Positions 31,976-40,811 of a DNA stretch of 64,000 nt are shown here, piece by piece. How positions within the stretch are numbered: position 1 is the stretch's first letter; every line of letters begins with the position of its first letter. This stretch comes from Prochlorococcus marinus str. MIT 9301. GTDB taxonomy: Bacteria > Cyanobacteriota > Cyanobacteriia > PCC-6307 > Cyanobiaceae. Made by a program: the position numbers and the translations under genes. The stretch covers positions 1,054,001 through 1,118,000 of the forward strand of contig NC_009091.1 of the NCBI RefSeq assembly GCF_000015965.1, written 5' to 3'. Below the pieces are notes generated by a model. That model worked only from the letters and a program-made list of their open reading frames with translations. It had not been told where the DNA came from and made no database searches.

Positions 31976-32266
31976 TTACTTTGCTAATCCTATTTTCTTG
32001 AGCAATTTCAAGTAAGGCAAGGCCCAATTACCAAAGGTAAAAGAGATTGTTGTATTTTTTGTAGTTGGTAATAATTTTTTAGTATGTGTAGAGGCTAATT
32101 TAGAAAATATCTTAATAGTCTCTGCTTCTAGATTATCCATATACAATTTTTTTTGAACACCTCGATCTTTCTTTTGGGGCAAATAATTTTCTATAAACCA
32201 TAAAACTTGATCTAAATTTGATTTATTGGGTGAGGTTTTAATTTGTTTATTTTTCTTTTTAAACAT
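31976..32266 (-). CDS. Hypothetical basic protein, 96 aa
   Basis: The 96 residues are basic, with a helix around LDQVLWFIENYLPQKK and the later segment SFTFGNWALPYLKLLKKIG. It has no membrane segment. The family is not recognised. Confidence 0.55.
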   Translation of the reverse strand: MFKKKNKQIKTSPNKSNLDQVLWFIENYLPQKKDRGVQKKLYMDNLEAETIKIFSKLASTHTKKLLPTTKNTTISFTFGNWALPYLKLLKKIGLAK

Positions 32267-32410
32267 ATTTATTTACCTCTTAATTACTGAATTAAATTTG
32301 CCATTTATATAATTTAAATCAACTGTAAAAGCATCAAAATTATGTTCTTTTTAATAATCGATAATCGAAAAAATAAATTAATAGTTACGTTGTTTTTATA
32401 AAAATAAAAA

Positions 32411-32433
32411 AAGAGAGGGATCAACCCCCTCTT
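32411..32433 (-). terminator. Minus-strand terminator
   Basis: Read on the minus strand, AAGAGGGGG pairs with CCCTCTCTT (one G-T pair) and runs into a T-tract. It lies 25 bp after the stop of the gene at 32458-32628. Confidence 0.8.
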
Positions 32434-32457
32434 AATTGATCAGTTTCAAAAAAGAAT

Positions 32458-32628
32458 TTAATTTTTTGAGTCTTTCAATTTCATTTCTTTCTGTGTTTTC
32501 TTGATCCTTTCTTCAAAGACGGATCTTCTGTATGGAGTAACTTCTCCACTTTTAGTAGCCAAAAGTTGGGCTTCATATAGCCTATTGGCTCTTTTGATTT
32601 TTTCTCTTATTTGTAAGAGGTTATTCAT
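32458..32628 (-). CDS. Small basic helical protein, 56 aa (paralogue B)
   Basis: MNNLLQIREKIKRANRLYEA then TKSGEVTPYRRSVFEERI: the same length as, and closely similar to, paralogue A at 4229-4399. It has its own structured leader (32643-32670) and a clear terminator (32411-32433), so it is a free-standing transcription unit. The function is unknown. Confidence 0.8.
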   Translation of the reverse strand: MNNLLQIREKIKRANRLYEAQLLATKSGEVTPYRRSVFEERIKKTQKEMKLKDSKN

Positions 32629-32642
32629 GGTCTTTTGCAGTT

Positions 32643-32670
32643 AATGAGAATCCCGTTCCCTACTCCCATT
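32643..32670 (-). promoter_or_regulatory. Structured 5' leader hairpin (copy 2)
   Basis: On the minus strand, AATGGGAGT (32662-32670), loop AGGGAACGGG, ATTCTCATT (32643-32651). Relative to copy 1, two stem bases changed from A to G, giving G-U pairs, while the loop is unchanged. Upstream blocks AACGTTCATCCAA and GGACGCATG are also kept. Confidence 0.6.
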
Positions 32671-32817
32671 GCATGCGTCCAGAGATATAAACTTGGATGA
32701 ACGTTAGTGAACGATAACATCTTTAAAAAAATTTCGCGAGAGTAATTTTTACTAAATTTTTCTCAAAAAAATAAATATTTAATAGATAGTATAAATAAGG
32801 TTTTAATACTTCCTAAA

Positions 32818-33093
32818 TTAGGATAAGAAAATTGTTTGCGACCTATCATTATTATCCTGAATCACTATTTTTTTATTTGGGAAAATATCTGATAATATTC
32901 TTTTCAAATTTGAATTATCTGAAGGAATTATATTACTCATATTTTTTGAACTTATTTTCCAATTTTCATCTACAAATAGTTCTTTATCATCACCTTTTTC
33001 ATTTTCCAGTGATGTCTTATTTAGAATTTTAAGTAACAGTTCTGAATCATAATCTTTAAATTCTTCAGGGCCATCTTTTAAATTTTTAATCAT
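32818..33093 (-). CDS. Hypothetical acidic protein, 91 aa
   Basis: The 91-residue, Asp/Asn/Lys-rich protein (MIKNLKDGPEEFKDYDSELL) has no membrane segment. A mid-protein SSKNMSNIIPSDNSN linker separates two helical parts. It is not recognised. Confidence 0.5.
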   Translation of the reverse strand: MIKNLKDGPEEFKDYDSELLLKILNKTSLENEKGDDKELFVDENWKISSKNMSNIIPSDNSNLKRILSDIFPNKKIVIQDNNDRSQTIFLS

Positions 33094-33318
33094 TATTTAG
33101 AAATCTAATGTTTCTAAATCTTGCATAAGAAATTTGAAGAATACAAGGTATTAATTACCTAAAAATATCTCTAAAGATAAAAAATCCTGATGCAATTAAA
33201 ATAATTTTCTTTAGAAAATTTAATTCCAAAATAGCTAAAGAATGATATTTAAAAAGATTAATTAATCATTTACACAATTTTTTTACTTGTTAATTTGCAA
33301 ATAAGAGATTAAGGAAAA

Positions 33319-33450
33319 ATGCCAAGAGTAATTAACAAAAAAATTAGACTTTTAAGATGGTTAAACTCAGGCATGATATTACCATTTATCTTTATGGCTG
33401 CATCCTCATCTATTATTCTTTATTGTGTTTTATTTTTCCTAATAAAATAG
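33319..33450 (+). CDS. Small membrane protein, 43 aa
   Basis: MPRVINKKIRLLRWLNSG then a long hydrophobic helix to FFLIK. AAGGA precedes the ATG by 5 bp. It is a single-pass, basic-in topology peptide. Confidence 0.5.
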   Translation: MPRVINKKIRLLRWLNSGMILPFIFMAASSSIILYCVLFFLIK

Positions 33451-33459
33451 CTTTATCAT

Positions 33460-33594
33460 TTAAGCAGCTAAATTTTCCTCTGATTTAGACATTATAATCG
33501 CAGCTTTTTTTAATAAACTAACTACTTCTTTTCTTCCAACTGCCTTATCAGCTTGACGCATAATTTCAGCATATTTTTTATTTATTTTTTTCAT
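33460..33594 (-). CDS. Small basic helical protein, 44 aa
   Basis: MKKINKKYAEIMRQADKAVG then RKEVVSLLKKAAIIMSKSEE: amphipathic and helical, with no membrane segment. It converges with the membrane peptide upstream, 9 bp apart. The upstream 33595-33772 holds nothing I can support. Confidence 0.55.
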   Translation of the reverse strand: MKKINKKYAEIMRQADKAVGRKEVVSLLKKAAIIMSKSEENLAA

Positions 33595-33772
33595 AAATAG
33601 TTTTAATTTAATTCAAAATTACAACACTATATGATGGTGTCAATCGTAAATAATTCTTATATATTAATTATTTAATTATATTTGCACAAAAAAATTGTTC
33701 ATTTATTATCCTTCAAGTTTTTTTATTGATGATGCCAAAAATCATAAATAACAAAATAAAGAATCATCATAA

Positions 33773-33988
33773 TTAAGCAATATTAAAGGATTTGAAAACA
33801 TAAAATAAACATCCTATTAGGATCAATATTGCAGCTCCATAAAAAAGAAAAGGGATAATTGGATATTTATACAATGTAGTCCTTACTTTTTGTTGTATGG
33901 CTTTTTTATCAAGTTGAGGCAACTTTATATCTTCAGTTTTTTCTCTAGGCGGAATACCTAAATTTTTTCTTCTCTTTGCCTCACCCAT
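33773..33988 (-). CDS. DUF2839-like protein (MGEAKRR family), copy 2
   Basis: I start it at MGEAKRRKNLGIPPREK (33988), matching the paralogue at 31372-31569, although the frame extends 9 codons further up into the neighbour. A C-terminal hydrophobic helix (FLFYGAAILILIGCLFYVF) anchors it. It lies 2 bp after the next gene upstream on the minus strand. Confidence 0.7.
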   Translation of the reverse strand: MGEAKRRKNLGIPPREKTEDIKLPQLDKKAIQQKVRTTLYKYPIIPFLFYGAAILILIGCLFYVFKSFNIA

Positions 33989-33990
33989 AA

Positions 33991-34221
33991 TTAATACTGA
34001 GGAATTCCCATACATTTTAAATAATTGTTATCAGCTATATCTAAAATTTGATTCCATTCTTCATGAGATGTTTCCAAATTATTTTTAAAATCTTTTTCGA
34101 ATTTAAGAATACATCTTTTTTCTATATTTTCTGGAGAATTATAATTTCTTAAAAAAGCAATACTCAAATAAGATAATGATGAAAAAACTATAATTATTTT
34201 TGCCATTGTAAATTTATTCAT
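33991..34221 (-). CDS. Membrane-anchored small protein, 76 aa
   Basis: An N-terminal hydrophobic helix (IIIVFSSLSYLSIAF) precedes an external part with two Cys (EKRCILKFEKDF and YLKCMGIP). It has the same length and layout as 29572-29802, but clear homology cannot be judged by eye. It is followed 2 bp later by the MGEAKRR gene. Confidence 0.6.
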   Translation of the reverse strand: MNKFTMAKIIIVFSSLSYLSIAFLRNYNSPENIEKRCILKFEKDFKNNLETSHEEWNQILDIADNNYLKCMGIPQY

Positions 34222-34300
34222 ATCTTTGGTGTTGCCTTATAAAAAAATAAGTAACTTGTTTGTTTTATAATTAATTTAATCTTTTAAAAACAATTATCAA

Positions 34301-34498
34301 ATGATAAATTCGGTAGATTTTAAACATTTGCCTATTCAGGATTTGGTTGTTTCAGGGTTAATAATCTTTATAATGTCTACGATTATTGCCAATATTTATG
34401 ACCCATTATTAGGAATTACTTATGCATTTGGGAATATACTTACTCTTACTTTTTTGAGTTGGTTATACAAAGAAACTTGGAGTGATCCAAAGAAATAA
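34301..34498 (+). CDS. Small membrane protein, 65 aa
   Basis: Two hydrophobic helices (LVVSGLIIFIMSTIIANIY and LGITYAFGNILTLTFLSWL) flank a YDPLLG turn, with a charged C-terminus (KETWSDPKK). No family is recognised. Confidence 0.6.
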   Translation: MINSVDFKHLPIQDLVVSGLIIFIMSTIIANIYDPLLGITYAFGNILTLTFLSWLYKETWSDPKK

Positions 34499-34526
34499 AT
34501 CAAATTCAAAAAAGATAAATAAAAAA

Positions 34527-34640
34527 CTACTTTTGTATTTTTAACTTTGAAGAATACTTTAAATTAACAATGTAAGTTGCAACAAGAGATAGTATCAAAA
34601 AAAATAATAAGCTCTCTAAAGTAGATTGAGGCATAACCAT
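34527..34640 (-). CDS. Tiny membrane peptide, 37 aa
   Basis: MVMPQSTLESLLFFLILSLV continues to a basic tail, KYSSKLKIQK. It has a single helix, and a second ATG at codon 3 is possible. Support comes from composition only. Confidence 0.4.
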   Translation of the reverse strand: MVMPQSTLESLLFFLILSLVATYIVNLKYSSKLKIQK

Positions 34641-34722
34641 AATAAGTACCAAAAATTAATACATTTCTACAAAAACGAATTCTGAAGAAAAATCAACCCT
34701 TTAATTATTTTTTATTTTCAAA

Positions 34723-36027
34723 TTAGTAAATCCCAAGCCCAAAAAATGAATTTGCAATAAACAATAAACTAAATAATGTTAAAAAAATTAATCCTATCCA
34801 ACTTATTGTTTTTAGAAAAAATCCATATCTATTTTTAAATGGGACTAATTTGCTATTTATAGTATCCATTGCCATCCAAGCAAATAAAGGGGCGGTTAGA
34901 AAACTTCCAGTCATTGCAGCAAATACAAAATCTTTTACTCCTATACCTCCTGACCTTGCAATCAGCAAAGCTATTAATGATGCAAAGATATGTACAATCA
35001 TCCAAATTTGAAATCTATTGCGCTCTGCTTTGGAATCCAGGTGTCCAAAATCAGTGCCTCTCAATAAACCTTGAATAGCAGAAATACTTCTTGGATATGC
35101 ATCTAGACAAGTAATTGTAGTACTAAACATTGCGGCAAATGCTGCAGGTATTATGATCCATTTAGCCCAATTCCCGATGGATTTAGTGTAAAGGAGTATT
35201 AACTTTTGAGCGAAGGAGACTCCACTTCCGGAAAGCATTCCATCGCCAGTACCATACATTGTTATTGCGCCAAGAGTAAGGAAGAAAATAGCCGTAACAA
35301 CAGTTATTAAGTAACCGAGATTAAAATCAAATTCTGCTTCATTAATATTTGGCTTATAATTTGAATCTTTCGCTCGAGAAAACATCCATAAAGAAGGCCA
35401 AACACATAACTCTACTGGGCAAGGCATCCATCCCATTAAAGGGATCAAAAAAGCTAAATTTGTTAACTTCCATGGGCTGATTTCTGGTTCAAAAAAACTC
35501 ATATTTAAGGACTCATTTATTGACCCTTTGAACAAAAGCGATAAAACTGCAAATAATGTTAATAAAGTTAATAGAGATACTAAAAATTTGGAAATTCTAT
35601 CAAGGGCTTTATATTTACCAAGAATTAATATCATTCCAGAAACAATCAGGATTCCTATCGACAAATCCATAGCTGGAAAAGTTGAGAAAAGGGGAATATT
35701 AGTTAAAAGGACACCAGAGACAAAACTTACAGCAGCTATTGTGAAAGTACCTGTAATTAGACTAACTACTAGAAATAAAGGAAGATATAAAGAATTCCTC
35801 TCTTTAAAACCTTCTAATAATGATTTACCAGTAGATGCCGTAAATCTAGTCCCAACCAACAAGAATGGATATTTCAAAAGATTAGTAAGAAGGATTAGGC
35901 CAACTAATGAAAATCCAAACCTTGCGCCAGCAGTAGTGGATGATAATAAATGAGAACCCCCAATTGCCGCTCCAGCTAGGACAATTCCTGGACCTAAACT
36001 TTTTTGTATTCCTTTTGTTAAATTCAT
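34723..36027 (-). CDS. NRAMP-related divalent-cation transporter
   Basis: A 434-residue membrane protein with about eleven hydrophobic helices, and NRAMP-superfamily character in the first helix (LGPGIVLAGAAIGGSHLLSS) and in LMGWMPCPVELCVWPSLWMF. The canonical metal-site motifs, DPGN in helix 1 and MPH in helix 6, are replaced by AAIGGSH and MPC. It therefore belongs to a divergent branch, and the substrate may not be Mn or Fe. It stands alone. Confidence 0.75.
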   Translation of the reverse strand: MNLTKGIQKSLGPGIVLAGAAIGGSHLLSSTTAGARFGFSLVGLILLTNLLKYPFLLVGTRFTASTGKSLLEGFKERNSLYLPLFLVVSLITGTFTIAAVSFVSGVLLTNIPLFSTFPAMDLSIGILIVSGMILILGKYKALDRISKFLVSLLTLLTLFAVLSLLFKGSINESLNMSFFEPEISPWKLTNLAFLIPLMGWMPCPVELCVWPSLWMFSRAKDSNYKPNINEAEFDFNLGYLITVVTAIFFLTLGAITMYGTGDGMLSGSGVSFAQKLILLYTKSIGNWAKWIIIPAAFAAMFSTTITCLDAYPRSISAIQGLLRGTDFGHLDSKAERNRFQIWMIVHIFASLIALLIARSGGIGVKDFVFAAMTGSFLTAPLFAWMAMDTINSKLVPFKNRYGFFLKTISWIGLIFLTLFSLLFIANSFFGLGIY

Positions 36028-36043
36028 ATTTTAATCAAATGAT

Positions 36044-36160
36044 TTAATTTACTTTTTGAGCCCTTCTAAATTTATTTTTTAATACTCTTTTTTTAACCCC
36101 AAAAACAGATAATGAGTGAAAAATAAAAAGTATAATTAAGAATCCTATTCGAAGTTTCAT
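36044..36160 (-). CDS. Tiny membrane peptide, 38 aa
   Basis: MKLRIGFLIILFIFHSLSVF followed by the basic GVKKRVLKNKFRRAQKVN. It has one helix and a strongly basic tail. Confidence 0.45.
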   Translation of the reverse strand: MKLRIGFLIILFIFHSLSVFGVKKRVLKNKFRRAQKVN

Positions 36161-36187
36161 AAGATATCTCCCTCAAATATGCTTTTA

Positions 36188-36304
36188 TCAGATATTTATT
36201 TTGTATTCAACCTCTTTTCTCCATAAAATCTTCAAAAACCTATCCAAAACATCTAATTCTTTTTTTTCAACATTTTTTAGATTTTTATTATTTTGTTTTT
36301 GCAT
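36188..36304 (-). CDS. Tiny basic peptide, 38 aa
   Basis: MQKQNNKNLKNVEKKELDVL then DRFLKILWRKEVEYKINI: charged and helical. It lies 27 bp upstream of the preceding small gene, in the same direction. Confidence 0.45.
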   Translation of the reverse strand: MQKQNNKNLKNVEKKELDVLDRFLKILWRKEVEYKINI

Positions 36305-36389
36305 AAATTATTGCCTAATTATTTCAAATTTAAACTAAGCTAAAAAAAACACAATAAGCAATACTTCTTAGAATTTTTTGTAGTTTTTT

Positions 36390-36764
36390 TTAATTTGATA
36401 AGTATTTTTCTGCCCTTCTTAATGCTTTTATTGCTCCTCTGTAATCATGATTTTTTAATTTTTCCTCACTTTTACGTTCCAACATTTGTACTATTTCATT
36501 TCTCTTAATTGCATCAATTTTAAGCTTATGATCAAATATAAGATCGAATTTTGAAGAGTACAAATTAGATAATTCTTCTCTATACTTTTCAATAATTTTT
36601 TCATCACAAGATTTATATTTCAATATCTCATTAGCTTTAATTTTGTCTTCTAAAGCTCCTTTAAAATTTCCAAGTTTAAATTTCTTTTCACTTGATCGTG
36701 TTAGCTTAATAATATTTCCCAATATCAATTCACCAGAATCTTCCATTTTTTTTTTGCTGACCAA
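36390..36764 (-). CDS. Helical repeat protein, 124 aa (TPR-like)
   Basis: Two similar helix-turn-helix segments, SEKKFKLGNFKGALEDKIKA and SEEKLKNHDYRGAIKALRRA, show the G-x-x-x-x-A-(L/I) spacing of TPR motifs. It is likely a small protein-binding scaffold. There is no signal peptide. Confidence 0.6.
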   Translation of the reverse strand: MVSKKKMEDSGELILGNIIKLTRSSEKKFKLGNFKGALEDKIKANEILKYKSCDEKIIEKYREELSNLYSSKFDLIFDHKLKIDAIKRNEIVQMLERKSEEKLKNHDYRGAIKALRRAEKYLSN

Positions 36765-36826
36765 AATTAATCCTATCAGCCTAAAGAAAAAAAGTATTCA
36801 TTTTTAATAATCAAATAAATAATTAA

Positions 36827-37126
36827 TTATCCAATAACAAGTCCTCTTTCAAGAAGTAAATCGAAAACCTCCACACTTTTCGTTTTCCCAAATTGTGGGG
36901 GCTTATGTAAATCTAATATTTCAGCAAGGCACATTATCCAATAAGTATCTTTTTTTAAATTAAGACTTTCGCAAATATGAGAGGGAGCAGATTTAAAACA
37001 TCCAAATTCTGTTGATATATTAATGTTCATTATTTGAGTTTCAAGTTCAAGACTTAAAAGTTCTATTTCTTGCTCAGTAAGGGCTGAACCAAATGAATAT
37101 GATTCAATTAAAAGTTGGTAATTCAT
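36827..37126 (-). CDS. Hypothetical protein, 99 aa
   Basis: The 99-residue acidic protein (MNYQLLIESYSFGSALTEQE) has Cys in FGCFKSAPSHICESL. It lies 15 bp downstream of the DUF3764-like gene in the same direction, probably co-transcribed. It is not recognised. Confidence 0.6.
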   Translation of the reverse strand: MNYQLLIESYSFGSALTEQEIELLSLELETQIMNINISTEFGCFKSAPSHICESLNLKKDTYWIMCLAEILDLHKPPQFGKTKSVEVFDLLLERGLVIG

Positions 37127-37141
37127 TAAAGAATTATTTTT

Positions 37142-37423
37142 TTAAGAAACCCAGCGTGTTATTTTTGTACCCTCATAAATATGTCCTGAAGCTTCAACTA
37201 TAGGTTTTGTTTCAGGATTCATAAAAATATCATATAAAACATTTTCTGGTCCTTGAAAAATTACAGTTGCCCTTTGAGGATCATCTAATGATTTACCAAT
37301 ATAAAATGTTTTAACTCCCATTTCTTTAAACATCGTCTGCTGTTCTTTTGCATTCATATGTGATTCATACTCCTCATAGGTATTACTTAGTTGAAAATCT
37401 AAAATAGTCGTTTCAATAGTCAT
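37142..37423 (-). CDS. DUF3764-like protein, second copy
   Basis: The 93 residues share the layout of 4668-4973: an N-terminal strand, NTYEEYESHMNAKEQQTMF helix, then FYIGKSLDDPQRATVIFQGP, where the second gene has RGVSKEDPQKVIVIHQAP. It is shorter at the C-terminus. The function is unknown. Confidence 0.65.
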   Translation of the reverse strand: MTIETTILDFQLSNTYEEYESHMNAKEQQTMFKEMGVKTFYIGKSLDDPQRATVIFQGPENVLYDIFMNPETKPIVEASGHIYEGTKITRWVS

Positions 37424-37557
37424 AAGAATAATTAAATTTTTTTAATTCTAAATCTTTATCAAAAAAATTAATCTAAAAAAATTAGTTTTTATTAAGCAAA
37501 GTGTTAACTAATTTTCATTTATGAGTTATAAATCAACTATAAAAAACGATTTTAATT

Positions 37558-38901
37558 TTGGACTCAAAAATTTCTCAGAGAGAACAATGGACTAGTAAGC
37601 TAGGATTCATTCTCGCAGCTGCTGGTAGTGCAGTAGGTCTAGGCAACCTTTGGGGTTTTGCTTACAGAGCATCTCAGGGTGGAGGTGCGGCGTTTGTACT
37701 TTTATATGTATTGATCGTTTTAATTGTATGTCTTCCAGTATTTGTTGCTGAAATGGCTCTAGGGAGAAACGCAATGGCAAGCACATTGCTTGCTCCTGTA
37801 AAGCTGGCAGGGAAGAATTGGTATCCATTAGGAATTCTTTTCTTTATAGCTCCTTTAGGAATAGCATCATATTATTCAGTGATAATGGGATGGACTGCAG
37901 ATACCTTGTTCCATTCTTTATTTTTTGGATTACCAAAGAATTTAACTGAAGCAGAAACCTTCTTTGGCTCGATTAGTAGTGGCAGCAGTGTTTTGTTGGG
38001 CCACCTATTAAGTCTTGTACTTACAGCAATAATAGTTTCATCAGGTATAAAAAAAGGTATAGAAAAGGTTACTAGATATTTCATGCCAATACTTTTCATA
38101 ATTATTGTGATTCTTGCTATTTGGGCTACTTCACTTTCAGGTGCATGGGAAGGATATAAAACATTTCTACTTAAGTTTGACTTCAATGAATTGAGAAATC
38201 CTCAAACAATAAGAAACGCTTTTACACAAGCATTCTTTTCATTAAGCTTAGGGATTGGAATTATGGTTACCTACGCATCCTATTTAAATAAAAAAAGTAA
38301 TCTTCCAAAACTAAGTGTAGGAGTTGCATCATTAGATACTTTGGTTGGACTAATGGCTGGATTTATAACTTTCCCAATAGTTTTAACATTCGGTTTAAGT
38401 GACGCTATTTCTGAATCCACTGTTGGTGCTTTATTTATCTCAATTCCAACAGGTTTAGGTTCATATGGTGCGGCAGGAAGAATTGTAGCTGTTGCATTTT
38501 TTGCACTAGCTTATATCGCAGCCATAACTTCATCTGTTTCATTATTGGAGGTTCCAGTTTCATCTTTAATGGATAAATTCGGCTTTAAAAGAGAAAAATC
38601 GGTTTGGTTGATAACTCTTTTCCTATTCTTAGCAGGCATCCCTTCTGCATTAAATTTAAATATTCTTGGAACTGTTGATTCGATTTTTGGTGGCGTATTA
38701 CTGATCTTTGGTGGATTCTTGGTTACTTTCTTTATGGGATGGGTAGTCCCTGGAAAATTTAATGAAGAACTTAATGATTCAAAAGTTGGAATCAAAACGA
38801 CACGTTATTTAAAATTCATGACAAGATGGATTGCTCCCCCAATTATTGGTTTTGGACTTTTTATTAGTGTGTTTGATTTGATGAAAAGCTGGGTGAGTTA
38901 A
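37558..38901 (+). CDS. Sodium:neurotransmitter symporter family transporter
   Basis: The 447-residue NSS/SNF protein has about eleven helices. The first holds GSAVGLGNLWGFAYRASQGG, the unwound sodium and substrate site, and EMALGR follows. The family imports amino acids or similar solutes with Na+. The start is TTG at 37558, the only sensible one in frame. The helix 6 region (NAFTQAFFSLSLGIGIMVTY) matches the family's second binding segment. The substrate cannot be told. Confidence 0.9.
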   Translation: MDSKISQREQWTSKLGFILAAAGSAVGLGNLWGFAYRASQGGGAAFVLLYVLIVLIVCLPVFVAEMALGRNAMASTLLAPVKLAGKNWYPLGILFFIAPLGIASYYSVIMGWTADTLFHSLFFGLPKNLTEAETFFGSISSGSSVLLGHLLSLVLTAIIVSSGIKKGIEKVTRYFMPILFIIIVILAIWATSLSGAWEGYKTFLLKFDFNELRNPQTIRNAFTQAFFSLSLGIGIMVTYASYLNKKSNLPKLSVGVASLDTLVGLMAGFITFPIVLTFGLSDAISESTVGALFISIPTGLGSYGAAGRIVAVAFFALAYIAAITSSVSLLEVPVSSLMDKFGFKREKSVWLITLFLFLAGIPSALNLNILGTVDSIFGGVLLIFGGFLVTFFMGWVVPGKFNEELNDSKVGIKTTRYLKFMTRWIAPPIIGFGLFISVFDLMKSWVS

Positions 38902-39065
38902 ACAATATTTTACTGGTGAACTTTTTTAAGTAAATATTAAATTTAACTTCTTTTAAATATCAAAAATAACGAAAGAAAACATCCCTGATAAAAAGATATA
39001 TAAGATATATCTAGATGTTGAATTTAAAGAAATTACAACGTAATCAACAATAGATTAAAAATTTA

Positions 39066-40769
39066 ATGTCAACCAAGTCCAATTCATTAAAAGAAAAGCT
39101 TACGGAAAATTTTTCTGAATTTTCTCAATTATCCGACTATTCTTTTATGAATTCTCTTAATGCAGATCCTCAATCAACAAAAGATGGAAATGATCATAAG
39201 CCGCGTTCAGTATATTCAGGTCATTACGTACCAGTTGTACCAACTGCTATTCCAGAACCAGAATATATTTCCCATAGCAAAAAACTTTTTAAAGAACTAA
39301 GGCTAAGCTCAAATCTTACAAAAGACCAGAATTTTTGTCGTTTTTTCTCAGGTGATATTTCTGTTGCTAATTATCCAATGAGTCCTGTTGGTTGGGCAAC
39401 AGGTTATGCATTATCTATTTACGGGACTGAATATACCCAACAATGTCCCTTTGGCACTGGTAATGGTTATGGCGATGGCAGAGCAATTTCTGTTTTTGAA
39501 GGTTTATTTAATGGGAAAAGAATGGAAATGCAACTTAAAGGAGGAGGTCCAACTCCCTACTGTCGTGGAGCAGATGGTAGAGCTGTCTTAAGATCTAGCG
39601 TACGAGAATTTCTTGCACAGGAATTAATGGATGCCTTAGGAATCCCTACCTCAAGATCCTTAACACTTTATGTTTCACGTTCAGAAATAGTTAGAAGACC
39701 GTGGTACTCCAAAGGGTCCAGGTATTTTGAACCTGACATCATGATTGATAATCAAGCGGCAATTACTACGAGAGTTGCTCCATCTTTTTTACGTGTAGGC
39801 CAGATTGAACTTTTTGCAAGACGAGTTCGTAATAATGCACATGATGAGGCCCTCAATGAACTAAAGATGATAGTTAAACATCTTATTCATAGAAATTATA
39901 AAGATGAAATTGATAATGAGATTTCAATTGAAAGTAAGGTAATAAAACTGGCTTCTTTATACAGATCAAGACTGATATCACTTATAGCCAACTGGATGCG
40001 AGTTGGTTATTGCCAGGGTAACTTCAATAGTGATAATTGTGCTGCTGGAGGTTATACCTTGGATTATGGCCCCTTTGGATTTTGTGAATTATTTGATCCA
40101 AGATTTCAACCATGGACAGGTGGAGGTGAACATTTCTCATTTTTCAACCAACCTTTTGCTGCGGCAATCAACTTTAAAACATTCTGTTCCTCTCTTAGTC
40201 CGTTACTTTCAGGAAACAAACAAGATCAAGGAAAGTTAGATCAAATCGAAAAGGATTTTTCAGAATTGATGAACAAAGAGTTGAAGAAAATGTGGGCAAA
40301 CAAGCTTGGTTTAGAACATTACAACGAAACTCTAATAAATGAATTTTTTAATCTCATGGTCATTTCAAAAGCAGACTATACAATTTTGTTCCGTAAACTC
40401 TCTGAAATACCTGATAACTCATATTCGTTAAAAGACAGTTTCTATTTTCCAATTGATGATGAGCTCAATAATAGATGGGAAGTATGGCTTAAAAACTGGC
40501 AATCAATCTTGAAGAAAGAGGGAAATATTAAAGCGAAATCAGCATTAATGAAATCCCTTAATCCAGTCTATACTTGGCGCGAATGGATGGTGGTTCCCGC
40601 ATATGAAGAAGCTGAAAAGGGAAATTACAAAAAGATAAAAGAGTTACAGGATATCTTTAGCAATCCATATATAGAACAACCCTCAGAAATAGATCAAAAA
40701 TATAATCGACTAAAACCAAGCCAGTATTTTAACTATGGAGGCGTATCTCACTACAGCTGTTCTTCATAA
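39066..40769 (+). CDS. selO: Protein adenylyltransferase SelO (YdiU)
   Basis: A 567-residue pseudokinase-fold AMP transferase. Typical motifs are FSGDISVANYPMSPVGWATG near the N-terminus, LKGGGPTPYCRGADGRAVLRSS, VASFLRVG-like VAPSFLRVGQIELFA, and the metal-binding NFNSDNCAAGGYTLDYGPFG with conserved Asp residues. It transfers AMP from ATP to Ser/Thr/Tyr of redox-related proteins. The length is normal for bacterial SelO. It ends CSS, without selenocysteine. It is a single gene, with no operon partners. Confidence 0.9.
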   Translation: MSTKSNSLKEKLTENFSEFSQLSDYSFMNSLNADPQSTKDGNDHKPRSVYSGHYVPVVPTAIPEPEYISHSKKLFKELRLSSNLTKDQNFCRFFSGDISVANYPMSPVGWATGYALSIYGTEYTQQCPFGTGNGYGDGRAISVFEGLFNGKRMEMQLKGGGPTPYCRGADGRAVLRSSVREFLAQELMDALGIPTSRSLTLYVSRSEIVRRPWYSKGSRYFEPDIMIDNQAAITTRVAPSFLRVGQIELFARRVRNNAHDEALNELKMIVKHLIHRNYKDEIDNEISIESKVIKLASLYRSRLISLIANWMRVGYCQGNFNSDNCAAGGYTLDYGPFGFCELFDPRFQPWTGGGEHFSFFNQPFAAAINFKTFCSSLSPLLSGNKQDQGKLDQIEKDFSELMNKELKKMWANKLGLEHYNETLINEFFNLMVISKADYTILFRKLSEIPDNSYSLKDSFYFPIDDELNNRWEVWLKNWQSILKKEGNIKAKSALMKSLNPVYTWREWMVVPAYEEAEKGNYKKIKELQDIFSNPYIEQPSEIDQKYNRLKPSQYFNYGGVSHYSCSS

Positions 40770-40811
40770 AATTTCAATCCTCATGTAGATTGAACAACTT
40801 TGAGGAAAATC

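Noticed and set aside
35528-35953. 141-codon plus-strand frame
   Set aside because: It is the antisense shadow of the NRAMP-related transporter.
40773-40795. TTCAATC/GATTGAA hairpin between selO and the cupin gene
   Set aside because: Short stem without a T-run on either side, so not called as a terminator.
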